DNA of 64,000 nucleotides, from the NCBI RefSeq assembly GCF_900090225.1, contig NZ_FMHY01000002.1, positions 5,456,001 to 5,520,000 of the forward strand, read 5' to 3'. This document shows positions 52,993 to 61,487 of the stretch, in pieces. The notes beneath the pieces were generated by a model that saw nothing but the letters and a program-made list of their open reading frames with translations, was not told the origin of the DNA and did no database searches. The stretch comes from Micromonospora eburnea (GTDB lineage: Bacteria > Actinomycetota > Actinomycetes > Mycobacteriales > Micromonosporaceae). Numbering within the stretch: the first letter of the stretch is position 1; the number at the start of each line of letters is the position of its first letter. The translations under genes were made by a program, and so were the position numbers.

Positions 52993-53471
52993 TGACGGAC
53001 GACCGCAGCCAGGAAACCGATCAGGATGAGGCAACCCTCGGCCGGATCGAGACCGAGGTGGCCCTGCTGATGCGACTGGGCGAGGCGACCCGCCGGGCCA
53101 CTGGCACCGCCGAGCACCGGGTGCTGGACCGGGCGGCGTACGTGATCCTGCGATACCTGGACAGCGCTGGCCCGCAGAACGTGTCCGCGCTGGCCGCGCG
53201 GCTGAACCTGGACGGCTCGACGGTCACCCGACAGGTCTCCGCGATGCAGCGGGACGGCCTGATCACCCGTACCCCCGATCCGGCCGACGGGCGTGGCACG
53301 GTGGTCTCCGCCACCCTCACCGGGCGGCAGCGGATGGCCGCCGTCCAGGCGGCCCGCACCCGGCTCTATGGCGACCTCCTCGCCGCCTGGTCGCCCGACG
53401 ACCGGGACTCTCTCGCGGACCTGCTGCACCGCCTCAACGAGGCACTGGACGCACGCAACCGCCGCCGCTGA
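52992..53471 (+). CDS. MarR family transcriptional regulator
   Basis: 159 aa from ATG 52992. Winged-helix DNA-binding region: LDRAAYVILRYLDSAGPQNVSALAARLNLDGSTVTRQVSAMQRDGLITRTPDPADGRG, with the classic wing DPADGRG. TATCAT lies six bases before the ATG, so the message is probably leaderless. It likely represses itself and the divergent MFS gene, responding to a phenolic or drug ligand by family. Confidence 0.93.
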   Translation: MTDDRSQETDQDEATLGRIETEVALLMRLGEATRRATGTAEHRVLDRAAYVILRYLDSAGPQNVSALAARLNLDGSTVTRQVSAMQRDGLITRTPDPADGRGTVVSATLTGRQRMAAVQAARTRLYGDLLAAWSPDDRDSLADLLHRLNEALDARNRRR

Positions 53472-53493
53472 GAACTCCACCGCCCCAGGTGTT

Positions 53494-53541
53494 AGGAGGG
53501 GCCCCCTGTACAACGCCAGGCGTTAACAGGGGGCCCCTCCT
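53494..53541. repeat. GGGGCCCC palindromic repeat, copy 2 (also terminator)
   Basis: Perfect 16-bp arms AGGAGGGGCCCCCTGT (53494-53509) and ACAGGGGGCCCCTCCT (53526-53541), with an inner AACGCC / GGCGTT stem. Ends just before the stop of the symporter gene, between convergent genes. Confidence 0.85.
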
Positions 53542-53542
53542 T

Positions 53543-55198
53543 TCAGGCGACCGGCTCGCGGGCGGAGTCGGCGTCGCGGGCGGGGCCGGGGGTGACGCGG
53601 GGGTCGCCCTCGTCGGCGAAGTAGTCGCCCGGAGTGGTGGCATCCACCCCGTCGGCCACCTTCACGGCCCGCAGAACCAGCGTCAGCAGCGCCGCCACCA
53701 CCAGGTTGACCAGCACCGCCACGATCCCGACGTAGATCGTCTTCTTGGTGTCGAAGCCGAACTCGGAGAGCGGGAACGCCGAGCCGGCGAAATGCTTCTT
53801 CCCCGTCGCCGGGTTCGCCACCTGGTAGAGCATCCACATGCCCAGCGCCATGCCGGCCACCCAGCCGGCGATCAGCGCGCCGCGGTGGAACCAGCGGGTG
53901 TAGAGGCCCAGCGCCACCGCCGGCAACGTCTGGAGGATGATCACACCGCCGATGAGCTGGAGATCGATGGAGAACTGCGGGTCGAGGAAGACGATGCAGG
54001 CGACCGCGCCGACCTTCACCACCAGCGAGGCGATCTTCGAGACGTTGGCCTCCTGCGCCGGGGCGGCGTCCCGCCTCAGGTACTCCTTGTAGATGTTGCG
54101 GGTGAACAGGTTGGCCGCCGCGATCGACATGATCGCTGCCGGCACCAGCGCGCCGATGCCGATCGCCGCGTACGCGATCCCGGCGAACCAGCCCGGGAAC
54201 TGCGCGTCGAAGAGCCGCGGCACGATGGTGTTGGTGTCCACACTGCCCGCCTTGGCCCCCGGCAGCGGCGTCACCTTGGCCGCGATGGCCATGTAGCCGA
54301 GCAGCGCGATCAACCCGAGCAGCAGGCTGTACGCCGGCAGCGCCGACATGTTCCGCTTGATCACGTTCCGGTTCCGGCTGGCCAGCACGCCGGTGATGCT
54401 GTGCGGGTAGAGGAACAGCGCCAGCGCGGAGCCGAACGCCAGGGTGACGTACTGGAGTTGGTTGTTGGCGTTGAGCAGGATGCCGTCGCCGGGGGCCGGG
54501 GACGCCTGGAACTTCGCGTCCGCCGCGTCGAAGATGCTGCTCCACCCGCCCAGCTTGTGCGGCAGGTAGATGACCGCCACCAGGATCACGACGTAGATCA
54601 GCGAGTCCTTGACGAACGCGATCAGCGCGGGTGCGCGCAGCCCGGACTGGTAGGTGTAGGCCGCCAGGATCGCGAACGCGATGATGATCGGCAGGTGCCG
54701 GGCCAGCGCGCTGTCCCCGGTGACGCCCATCGTCTTGAGCACCGCCTCGATGCCGACGAGCTGCAACGCGATGTACGGCATGGTCGCCACGATGCCGGTG
54801 ATCGCGACCAGCAGCGCCAGGATCGGCGAGTCGAACCGGCTGCGGACGAAGTCGGCCGGGGTGACGAACCCGTGCCGGTGCGACACCGACCAGAGCCGGC
54901 AGAGCACCAGGAACACCATCGGGTAGATGACGATCGTGTACGGCACGGCGAAGAAGCCCGCCGCGCCGGCCCCGAAGATCAGCGCCGGCACCGCCACGAA
55001 GGTGTACGCGGTGTAGAGGTCACCGCCGACCAGGAACCAGGTGATCCAGCCGCCGAAGCTGCGCCCGCCCAGCCCCCACTCGTCGAGGTGCGCCATGTCG
55101 CGCGGCGCCCGCCACCGGGCGGCCACGAACCCCATCGCGCTGACCAGCAAAAAGAGGACGGTGAAGATGATGATCTCGGTCAGGTGATCCCGCCACAT
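53543..55198 (-). CDS. Sodium:solute symporter, monocarboxylate-type
   Basis: 551 aa with about 13 membrane helices. Features are AHLDEWGLGGRSFGGWITWFLVGGDLYTAYTFVAVPALIFG near the N-terminus and GFVTPADFVRSRFDSPILALLVAITGIVATMPYIALQL, which match the SSS family branch that takes up small monocarboxylates (acetate, pyruvate, propionate) together with a DUF3311 subunit. The partner gene lies 6 bases upstream. The charged C-terminal tail is disordered. Confidence 0.9.
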   Translation of the reverse strand: MWRDHLTEIIIFTVLFLLVSAMGFVAARWRAPRDMAHLDEWGLGGRSFGGWITWFLVGGDLYTAYTFVAVPALIFGAGAAGFFAVPYTIVIYPMVFLVLCRLWSVSHRHGFVTPADFVRSRFDSPILALLVAITGIVATMPYIALQLVGIEAVLKTMGVTGDSALARHLPIIIAFAILAAYTYQSGLRAPALIAFVKDSLIYVVILVAVIYLPHKLGGWSSIFDAADAKFQASPAPGDGILLNANNQLQYVTLAFGSALALFLYPHSITGVLASRNRNVIKRNMSALPAYSLLLGLIALLGYMAIAAKVTPLPGAKAGSVDTNTIVPRLFDAQFPGWFAGIAYAAIGIGALVPAAIMSIAAANLFTRNIYKEYLRRDAAPAQEANVSKIASLVVKVGAVACIVFLDPQFSIDLQLIGGVIILQTLPAVALGLYTRWFHRGALIAGWVAGMALGMWMLYQVANPATGKKHFAGSAFPLSEFGFDTKKTIYVGIVAVLVNLVVAALLTLVLRAVKVADGVDATTPGDYFADEGDPRVTPGPARDADSAREPVA

Positions 55199-55204
55199 CA
55201 GTGG

Positions 55205-55441
55205 TCACCTCCGCTTCTTGGTCATCTGGTAGACCAGCGTGGTGGTGCCCACGCCGAGCAGGATCCAGGCCAGTTGCAGCCAGTAGAAGCGCGGGAATCC
55301 GAACAGCCGGGGTGAGTCGGCGTTGAAGAAGGCCGGGATCAACGGCACCACAATCGGTATGAAGAGCAACCAGTTCCAGGGGCTGCGATCAGTCGCCCTG
55401 GACCGCGCCGTGCTCGGCGCCTCCGGTTCGGGTGCTGCCAC
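55205..55441 (-). CDS. DUF3311 small membrane protein
   Basis: 78 aa, two membrane helices (NWLLFIPIVVPLIPAFFN and LQLAWILLGVGTTTLVYQM) and a basic end TKKRR. GTG 55441 has GGAGG eight bases upstream. DUF3311 proteins pair with SSS symporters across Actinobacteria and are thought to act as accessory subunits. Confidence 0.9.
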   Translation of the reverse strand: MAAPEPEAPSTARSRATDRSPWNWLLFIPIVVPLIPAFFNADSPRLFGFPRFYWLQLAWILLGVGTTTLVYQMTKKRR

Positions 55442-55607
55442 GTGACACACCTCCGGGAAAGTCGTGACTCGCCAGGTAACGGCCGGAGGTTACGGCCCTG
55501 TGACTCAGGTCACGTCCATCCCGGTGACGGCCATGCGCCAAGCGGCCCCCCGCGTGCGCCGAACGGCGGAGGCGGGGGGCCGATGCGCCACAGCGGAGGC
55601 GCCGCGG

Positions 55608-56828
55608 TCAGTGGGAGGTCAGGTGGGCGGTGTCGTTGACCGAGCGGACCGCGACCCCGCCGTCCGGGTACAGGTCCAGCACCGAGACGCCCGCGGTGTC
55701 CAGGTAGAGCCGGTGCAGGAAGGCGTCGCCGGCCGCGAGCGCGTCGCGCAGCATCAGCTTGATCGGTGAGACGTGGGAGACCACCACGACCGTCTCCCCC
55801 GGGTACGCGGCACGCAGCCGCTCGACCGCCCGGCCGGTCCGCTCGGCGACGGCGGCGAACGACTCGCCCTGCGGCGGGGCGACCCGGGTGGAGGCGAGCC
55901 AGGCGTCCAACTCCCCCGCCCAGCCCTCCCGTACCTCGGCGAAGGTCCGCCCCTCCCAGACCCCGAAGTCGCACTCGATCAGGTCGTCGTCCGGGCGTAC
56001 CGGGGGGTTGCCGACGGCGGCGGCGATCGCCTCGGCGGTGGCCGTACAGCGGGACAACGGTGAGCTGACCACGGCCGCGACGGACGGCGCGAGGGCGGCG
56101 ACCCGGGCGGCGGTCGCCCGAGCCTGGGCCCGGCCCCGGTCGGTGAGCGGCACGTCGTCGCGGCCCGAGTAGCGCTTCTGCACGGTCCGCCCGGTCTCGC
56201 CGTGCCGGACCAGGACCAGCCGGGTCGCGGTCTCGGTGGGGCGCGGCTCCCAGGAGGCCGGCGTGGTGGCCGGGTCGGTGCCGGTGGCCCGGCCGGTGGC
56301 GGCCCGGGCGGCCACCTCCCGGGCCGCGGCCCGGGCGGCCGAGTCGGGGGCGGCCACCTCGCGCGGCGGCTCCACGATCCGCGGCGACTCGACGGTCGGC
56401 CGGGCCGGGGCCCGGCCGGCGGCGGCGTCCATCGCCGCGTTGGCCAGGGCGTCCGCGTGCCGGTTGCGCTCCCGCGGCACCCAACTGAACCGTACGCTGG
56501 AGAACCGGCCGACCAGGCCGGCGGCCTGCGCGGCGAGCGGTCGCAGCCCCGGGTGCTTGATCTGCCAGCGGCCGCACATCTGCTCGACGACCAGCTTGGA
56601 GTCCATCCGCGCCTCGACCTCGGTCGCGCCCAACTCGGCGGCGGCCTCCAGCCCGGCGATCAACCCCCGGTATTCGGCCACGTTGTTGGTGGCCGTGCCG
56701 ATCGCCTCGGACCGTTCGGCCAGCACCTCGCCGGTCTCCGGGTCGCGGACCACCGCGCCGTAGCCGGCCGGCCCGGGGTTGCCCCGCGACCCGCCGTCGG
56801 CCTCGACCACCACCGCGCGCACCGCCAC
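55608..56828 (-). CDS. Bifunctional RNase HI / acid phosphatase
   Basis: 406 aa. The N-terminal RNase H type I domain has VEADGGSRGNPGPAGYG, TNNVAEYRGLIAGLE and MDSKLVVEQM, with acidic catalytic residues present. A proline-rich linker follows. The C-terminal histidine-phosphatase domain has LVLVRHGETGRTVQKRYSGRDD and VVVVSHVSPIK. The fusion is typical of Actinobacteria (mycobacterial Rv2228c), where the phosphatase half acts in alpha-ribazole phosphate or related dephosphorylation. GTG 56828 lies 5 bases after the zinc-ribbon gene. Confidence 0.93.
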   Translation of the reverse strand: MAVRAVVVEADGGSRGNPGPAGYGAVVRDPETGEVLAERSEAIGTATNNVAEYRGLIAGLEAAAELGATEVEARMDSKLVVEQMCGRWQIKHPGLRPLAAQAAGLVGRFSSVRFSWVPRERNRHADALANAAMDAAAGRAPARPTVESPRIVEPPREVAAPDSAARAAAREVAARAATGRATGTDPATTPASWEPRPTETATRLVLVRHGETGRTVQKRYSGRDDVPLTDRGRAQARATAARVAALAPSVAAVVSSPLSRCTATAEAIAAAVGNPPVRPDDDLIECDFGVWEGRTFAEVREGWAGELDAWLASTRVAPPQGESFAAVAERTGRAVERLRAAYPGETVVVVSHVSPIKLMLRDALAAGDAFLHRLYLDTAGVSVLDLYPDGGVAVRSVNDTAHLTSH

Positions 56829-56833
56829 GACGG

Positions 56834-57571
56834 CTACAGCCCCGGCTCGCTGGTACGGACCAGGATCCGCCGGCACTCCTCGCAGCGCACCACGTCCTGC
56901 GGGGCGGCCTTGCGGATCCGGGCCAGGTCGGCCCCGGCCAGCTCCAGCCGGCAGCCGCCGCAGCGGATGCCGGTGAGCAGCGCCGCGCCGAGCCCGGTGT
57001 CCTCGCGGATCCGGTCGTAGAGGGCGACCAGGTCGGCCGGGAGGTCGTTGGCGAGCGGCTGGCGGGCGGAACGCTTGAACTCCTCCTCCTTGGCGATCTC
57101 GGCCAGGCTTTCGTCGCGGCGCTGCTCGGCGGCGGTCCGCCGGTCCCGGGCCTCGGCGATCCGGCGCTCGACGCCGTCCAGCACGCCCTGCGCGGTCTCG
57201 CGCTGCTCCATCAGCTCCAGCTCGGCGTCCTCCAGGTCGCCCTGGCGGCGATTGAGCGAGGCCAGCTCGTGCTGGATCGCCTCCAGCTCCCGGGCCGGGC
57301 CGGTACCGGCGGCCAGCCGCGCCTCGTCCTTGCTCTTGCGGGCGCGTACCTGGTCGATGTCCTTCTCCAGCCGGGCGATGTCCCGGTCCAGGTCGTCGAC
57401 GGCCACCTGGGCGCGGACCCGCTCGTCCTCCAGCGCGGAGAGTTCCCGCGCGAGCGCGTCCAGCTCGGCCCGCTCGGGCAGCGACCGGCGGCGGTGGGCG
57501 AGCTGGGCGAGGGCGGTGTCGATCGCCTGCAGGTCGAGCAGGCGGCGCTGCACCTTCGGGTCAGCCTTCAC
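56834..57571 (-). CDS. C4-type zinc ribbon, coiled-coil protein
   Basis: 245 aa from GTG 57571 (AGGAG eight bases upstream), overlapping the Nif3 stop. Residues about 10-170 are a long coiled coil (LDLQAIDTALAQLAHRRRSL onward), and a C4 zinc ribbon ends the protein (IRCGGCRLELAGADLARI, VVRCEECRRILV). Family members occur next to Nif3 and RNase H genes; function is unknown, with DNA- or RNA-associated roles suggested. Confidence 0.9.
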   Translation of the reverse strand: MKADPKVQRRLLDLQAIDTALAQLAHRRRSLPERAELDALARELSALEDERVRAQVAVDDLDRDIARLEKDIDQVRARKSKDEARLAAGTGPARELEAIQHELASLNRRQGDLEDAELELMEQRETAQGVLDGVERRIAEARDRRTAAEQRRDESLAEIAKEEEFKRSARQPLANDLPADLVALYDRIREDTGLGAALLTGIRCGGCRLELAGADLARIRKAAPQDVVRCEECRRILVRTSEPGL

Positions 57572-58434
57572 GGTCGGGGCTCCTTGTCGTCCGGTCGGGG
57601 TGCGGCGGCGTGCACGGTCCACGGGTCGGTGTCCAGGTCGGACACCACGGTCTCGACGCCCAGCTCGTCCCGCAGCTGGGCGGCCAGGTCGTCCAGCCAG
57701 GGCCGTTCGGTCGCCCAGTGGGCGGCGTCCAGCAGGGCCGGGCCGCCGGCGGCGAGATGCTCACCGGCGGGGTGGTGGCGCAGGTCGGCGGTGAGGAACG
57801 CGTCCACCCCGGCGGCGGTCGCTTCGGCGAGGAAGCTGTCCCCCGAGCCGCCGCTGACCGCGAGGGTACGAACCATACGCCGAGGGTCCCCCGCGGCGCG
57901 AACTCCCCAGGCCGTGACGGGCAGCACCGCGGCGGCGTGCCGGGCCAGCTCGGCGAGGGTCATCGGGGCGGGCAGTTCGCCGATCCGGCCGATGCCCCGC
58001 CCGGGGGCGTCGGCCGGCGATCCGGGTCGCGGGCGGTGCAGCGGACGCAGCCCGGTCAGCCCGAAGCGGGCCGCGAGGGCGTCGGAGACGCCCGGGTCGG
58101 CCACGTCCGCGTTGGTGTGGGCCACGTACAGCGCGACGTCCGACTTGATCAGCCGATGGACGATCCGCCCCTTGTACGTGGTGGCGGCGACGGAGGAGAC
58201 CCCGCGCAGCAGCAGCGGGTGGTGCGCGACGATCAGGTCGGCCCCGGCGGCGAGCGCCTCGTCCACCGTCTCGGGCACCACGTCGACCACGCAGGCGATC
58301 CGGCGTACCGGGTTCGTGGGCTCGCCGAGCACCAGGCCGACCCGGTCCCACTCCTCGGCCCAGGCCGGCGGGTAGCGGCGGTCCAGCGCGGCCACCACGT
58401 CGGCGACCGTGGGCGCGAATCCGGTTGTGCTCAC
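57568..58434 (-). CDS. Nif3-like dinuclear metal center protein
   Basis: 288 aa. Motifs: EEWDRVGLVLGEP, DLIVAHHPLLLRGVSSV (metal-binding His-His), HTNADVADPGVSDALAARFGL, and a C-terminal DAFLTADLRHHPAGEHLA. The family forms hexameric toroids with a two-metal site and is linked to GTP cyclohydrolase-type annotations that are mostly untested. GTG 58434 lies eight bases after TAAGCT. First gene of a three-gene operon with the zinc ribbon and RNase H genes. Confidence 0.92.
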   Translation of the reverse strand: MSTTGFAPTVADVVAALDRRYPPAWAEEWDRVGLVLGEPTNPVRRIACVVDVVPETVDEALAAGADLIVAHHPLLLRGVSSVAATTYKGRIVHRLIKSDVALYVAHTNADVADPGVSDALAARFGLTGLRPLHRPRPGSPADAPGRGIGRIGELPAPMTLAELARHAAAVLPVTAWGVRAAGDPRRMVRTLAVSGGSGDSFLAEATAAGVDAFLTADLRHHPAGEHLAAGGPALLDAAHWATERPWLDDLAAQLRDELGVETVVSDLDTDPWTVHAAAPRPDDKEPRP

Positions 58435-58482
58435 GGCCGGCCAGCTTACCGGCGTCGAGGCGGCTCTCACGCCCATGGCTGT

Positions 58483-58535
58483 CAGGAAGGACCCCTTGTA
58501 CTACCGAATGCGTTGACAAGGGCCCCCTGCTTGCA
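58483..58535. repeat. GGGGCCCC palindromic repeat, divergent copy 3
   Basis: CAGGAAGGACCCCTTGT at one end and ACAAGGGCCCCCTGCTT at the other, with the typical central CGTTGACA-like segment. It lies between the divergent Nif3 and flavoprotein ends. Confidence 0.6.
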
Positions 58536-58537
58536 CC

Positions 58538-59119
58538 TCAACCCACCGGGGCGGCCGGGCGCGGCGTGCCGCGCAGCGCCGCGAGGCCGACCGCCCAGGG
58601 GAAGGCGTCCAGGTGCCGCTCGCCGGTGCCCGGCGGATGCAGCGGTACGACGTGGTCGCCGAACACGACGCGTATCCCCCACTCGCGCAGCCGATCCAGG
58701 CTGGCCCGGAACGCCGGATGCGCGGCCATCGCCGCGTTGGTGTACGGGACGGCCGCGATCGGCATCCCGAGCCCCTGCGCCTCGACCAGCAGCCCGAGCG
58801 CGAGGGTGTCGGCGATGCCGACCGCCCACTTGTTGATCGTGTTGACCGTCGCCGGGCAGACCAGCATCGCGTCCGCCGCCGGCAGCACGTCCGGGTCGCC
58901 CGGGTTCTTGTAGTGGGTGCGTACCGGGTGGCCGGTCTGCCGGGCCAGCGCCGCCCGGTCGACGAACTTCGCGCCGTCCGGCGTGGTGACCACGCAGACG
59001 TCCCAACCGTCCTGCCGGGCGAGGTCGACCAACCGGCCGACGTCACGGGCCAGCGGCGAACCGCAGGCGATGACATAGAGCACCCGGCGGCGCCCGTGGC
59101 CGATGTGCGGACCCTTCAT
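58538..59119 (-). CDS. Flavoprotein of the PPC-decarboxylase-like fold (copy B)
   Basis: 193 aa. VLYVIACGSPLARDVGRLVDLARQ, VCVVTTPDGAKFVD, MLVCPATVNTINKWAVGIADTLAL (the equivalent of the PASANT motif) and AAVPYTNAAMAAHPAF. A TGHPVRTHY segment corresponds to TGHSVRSTY in copy A. As in copy A the HIxL active-site histidine is not seen; DVLPAAD occupies that place. Its ATG overlaps the last of three mini-ORFs in ATGA, so it is probably translated by relay from the HTH-TPR regulator. Confidence 0.8.
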   Translation of the reverse strand: MKGPHIGHGRRRVLYVIACGSPLARDVGRLVDLARQDGWDVCVVTTPDGAKFVDRAALARQTGHPVRTHYKNPGDPDVLPAADAMLVCPATVNTINKWAVGIADTLALGLLVEAQGLGMPIAAVPYTNAAMAAHPAFRASLDRLREWGIRVVFGDHVVPLHPPGTGERHLDAFPWAVGLAALRGTPRPAAPVG

Positions 59120-59139
59120 CCGACCGGCACCGCGCTCAT
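59116..59139 (-). CDS. Mini-ORF 3 (7 aa) in the translational relay
   Basis: MSAVPVG, start ATG 59139 overlapping the stop of mini-ORF 2 and stop overlapping the flavoprotein ATG. No function is claimed beyond possible coupling. Confidence 0.3.
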   Translation of the reverse strand: MSAVPVG

Positions 59140-59186
59140 GCCGGCACTCCGCCACACTGATGATTCGCCCGCTCACGCTCGCTCAC
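59136..59186 (-). CDS. Mini-ORF 2 (16 aa), repeat-derived
   Basis: GTG start; begins SERERANHQCGGVPA. Overlaps the stops and starts on both sides by four bases (GTGA, ATGA). Confidence 0.3.
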   Translation of the reverse strand: MSERERANHQCGGVPA

Positions 59187-59188
59187 GC
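59156..59188. repeat. 33-bp direct repeat, unit 1
   Basis: Begins ACTGATGATTCGC and continues GCTCACGCTCGCTCA. It matches 59236-59268 at 31 of 33 positions. In minus-strand sense it encodes SERERANHQ. Confidence 0.7.
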
Positions 59189-59266
59189 CGGCACTCCGCT
59201 GCGCTCCGTGCCACCACGAGGCACCACAACACCGCACTGATGATTCGCTCGCTCACGCTCGCTCAT
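59183..59266 (-). CDS. Mini-ORF 1 (27 aa), repeat-derived
   Basis: MSERERANHQCGVVVPRGG then TERSGVPA. ATG 59266 overlaps the regulator stop in ATGA. I associate this SERERANHQ start with a dispersed repeat in this group, an impression to be tested by search. Confidence 0.3.
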   Translation of the reverse strand: MSERERANHQCGVVVPRGGTERSGVPA

Positions 59267-59268
59267 GC
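59236..59268. repeat. 33-bp direct repeat, unit 2
   Basis: Second copy of the element at 59156-59188, 80 bases apart, crossing the stop codon of the HTH-TPR regulator. Confidence 0.7.
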
Positions 59269-60489
59269 GCCAACTCCCATGTGCTCAGCCAACTCCGCGA
59301 TCGGCGGAGGCGGCGTACCCCGTGTGCGACGAAGCACGTCCGACATCACCTCGTGGGCGATCGGCCGGCAGCGGATCTCGGACGGGGCGAGCCGGTCGCC
59401 GCGCAGCAGCATCTCCCCCGCGTTCGCGACGTCGCCGATCTGCGCATAGCCGCGGGCGATGTCGAGCAGGTGGTGCGCGCGCCGCTCGGGCAGCAGGCCG
59501 TTGAACGCGGCCTCGCAGATGGTGTGGTGGATCTCCACGGCCCGACCGCCGTCGCCCAGCTCCACCGCCGCGGCGGCCCGGTGCAGCTCCAGGTTGGTCG
59601 GGCCGAACGAGGTCCAGTAGTGGTTGTGGTCCCCGCCGACCAGGGTGGCCGCCTCCTGGGCACCGGTGAGCAGGTCGTCCACGGTGGCGGAGTCGCCGAT
59701 CCGGGCGGCGGCCATCGCGCCCTGGAGCAGCAGCATGCCGTAGACGGAGAGCCGGCCCGGGGTGGCCTCGTTGCCGCCGCCGGGAGCGAGCCGGTTGGCG
59801 ATGTTCACGTTGAGTTCGAGCGCGGGCCGGGCCCGGCCCATCGCCACCAGCGCGTTGCAGACCCGGGTGGTGGCGATGCCGGCCAGCAGCGGGTCGTCGG
59901 CCCGCTGGGCGACCGCCATCGAACGGTCGGCGGCCAGCCAGGCCAGGTCGCACTCGCCGAGCTTGCGCAGCACCGAGGAGGCGATCTGGTAGACCTGCCC
60001 GAGCAGGTGGGCCGCCTCCGGGGCCTGGTCCCCGCCGTAGCCGGCGTCGGCGGCCTGGGCGTCGCGCAGCAGCTTCGGCAGCGCCCGGGTGAGCATGCCG
60101 TAGCGGCCGTACTGGTAGGTGAGCCAGGCGTGGTTGACCGCCTTGCGCATGTCGCCCAGGGGCGGGGGGAAGGGCGCCGCGTCGAAGTACGCGCTCATCG
60201 AGTCGTACCGCTCCAGCGCCGCCCGGATCTCCTCGACCTCGACCTGGTCGATGCAGTTGAGGGCGTCGGTACGCCGCTCCGGGTCCTTGCCGAGCAGCAG
60301 TTGCACGTCGACGTGGAGGATGTCGGCGATCTCGTAGAGGACGGAGAACTTGTCCAGCCGCCGCACGCCGCGCTCGACCTTGTCGACCCAGCTCTTGGAC
60401 TTGCCGAGCCGGTCGGCGAAGACCTGCTGGGACATCTTGCGCCGACTGCGCCAGTAAGCCACCCGGCGGCCTATGGGCAGTTCGTCCAT
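59263..60489 (-). CDS. XRE HTH-TPR regulator coupled to a flavoprotein (copy B)
   Basis: 408 aa from ATG 60489 (GGGAGGG eight bases upstream). Residues about 5-60 are an XRE-type helix-turn-helix (GRRVAYWRSRRKMSQQVFADRLGKSKSWVDKVERG). From about 95 on the protein is TPR-like helical and shares conserved motifs with the regulator at 43803-45140 (FGPTNLELHRAAAAVELGD, IRCRP). Divergent from the Prim-Pol gene. Its gene overlaps a chain of mini-ORFs leading to the flavoprotein gene. Confidence 0.88.
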   Translation of the reverse strand: MDELPIGRRVAYWRSRRKMSQQVFADRLGKSKSWVDKVERGVRRLDKFSVLYEIADILHVDVQLLLGKDPERRTDALNCIDQVEVEEIRAALERYDSMSAYFDAAPFPPPLGDMRKAVNHAWLTYQYGRYGMLTRALPKLLRDAQAADAGYGGDQAPEAAHLLGQVYQIASSVLRKLGECDLAWLAADRSMAVAQRADDPLLAGIATTRVCNALVAMGRARPALELNVNIANRLAPGGGNEATPGRLSVYGMLLLQGAMAAARIGDSATVDDLLTGAQEAATLVGGDHNHYWTSFGPTNLELHRAAAAVELGDGGRAVEIHHTICEAAFNGLLPERRAHHLLDIARGYAQIGDVANAGEMLLRGDRLAPSEIRCRPIAHEVMSDVLRRTRGTPPPPIAELAEHMGVGA

Positions 60490-60722
60490 CTCGCCATCCC
60501 TCCCCCACACCACGTCGGCTGATCTCCTCCGGGCAGCCATCGCGGCGGTCCGTCGGTCCCGCGTTCTCCCTCTGGTCGCACAGTCTGTACGTCAGCCGTA
60601 CGGCCAGCCCTCGTAGTTTCCGTGCAAGTTGCATCAGCCGTTCGTCAGGTCAACGAGCACGGGTTACGGCAGTGACGGCGTTCGACGTGCGATGTGGACA
60701 CCGTCCGGCCGGGTGAGAGGGG

Positions 60723-61403
60723 ATGGCGCAGATGTGGGGGACCGTCGGACCGCGCGTGGCTCGCCTGTCGCCATTGGAACGGGTCCGGCTGCGCCGGGTC
60801 GCCGTCCGGTACGCCGTCCACGGCTGGGAGGTGACCCCCGGCGCATGCCTGGCCAACCGCCGCTTCGTCTGCGGCCGGGCCGGCTGTCCCACGGTGGGCT
60901 GCCATCCCGCCCTGGAGAACTGGGAGCACGCGGCGAGCGCCGACCCGGCCCGGGTGGCCACCTGGTGGTGCAGCCGCCCACACGGGGTGCTGCTGCCCAC
61001 CGGGCGTTCCTTCGACGTACTGGAGGTCGCCGCCCACCTCGGCCGTCAGGTGCTGGACGCCGTCGCGTCCCACCCGGCCGGCTTCGGCGTACGCGGGCCG
61101 GTCCTGGTCACCCCCACCGGTCGCTGGATGTTCCTGGCCCGCCCGGGCGATCCGCTCCGGCCGGAATTGGAGCACTGCTTCCACGTGGTCCGGCACGGTC
61201 CCGGCTCGTGGATCCCGGCACCGCCGACCCGGCTGCCCGAGGGGGCGGTGCGCTGGGCGGTCGCCCCCGAGCAGGCCCGCTGGCAGCTACCTGACTCGTA
61301 CCTGGTGCAGAACGCGCTGATCGAGGCGCTGCGCTCGGCCGGCATCACGCTCACCTCCGACCTGCTCCCCGGCCAGCTCCCCCTTCCCCGCCGCGGCCAC
61401 TGA
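60723..61403 (+). CDS. Single-domain Prim-Pol protein
   Basis: 226 aa. It matches the N-terminal bifunctional DNA primase/polymerase domain: RRVAVRYAVHGWEVTPGACL, a cysteine-bearing segment CGRAGCPTVGCHPALENWEHAA, WWCSRPHGVLLPTGRSFDVLEV with candidate catalytic acidic residues, and a C-terminal part. No helicase or primase-associated domain follows, so it is a stand-alone protein rather than a replicon initiator. AGAGGGG precedes the ATG. Confidence 0.85.
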   Translation: MAQMWGTVGPRVARLSPLERVRLRRVAVRYAVHGWEVTPGACLANRRFVCGRAGCPTVGCHPALENWEHAASADPARVATWWCSRPHGVLLPTGRSFDVLEVAAHLGRQVLDAVASHPAGFGVRGPVLVTPTGRWMFLARPGDPLRPELEHCFHVVRHGPGSWIPAPPTRLPEGAVRWAVAPEQARWQLPDSYLVQNALIEALRSAGITLTSDLLPGQLPLPRRGH

Positions 61404-61487
61404 CCGACGGTTCCCCGACAGCGTCCTCCCCCACACCGGACTCGTTGGAGCAGGTGAGAGCGCGTTCGCGCCAGAGCGGGGGTTGAG

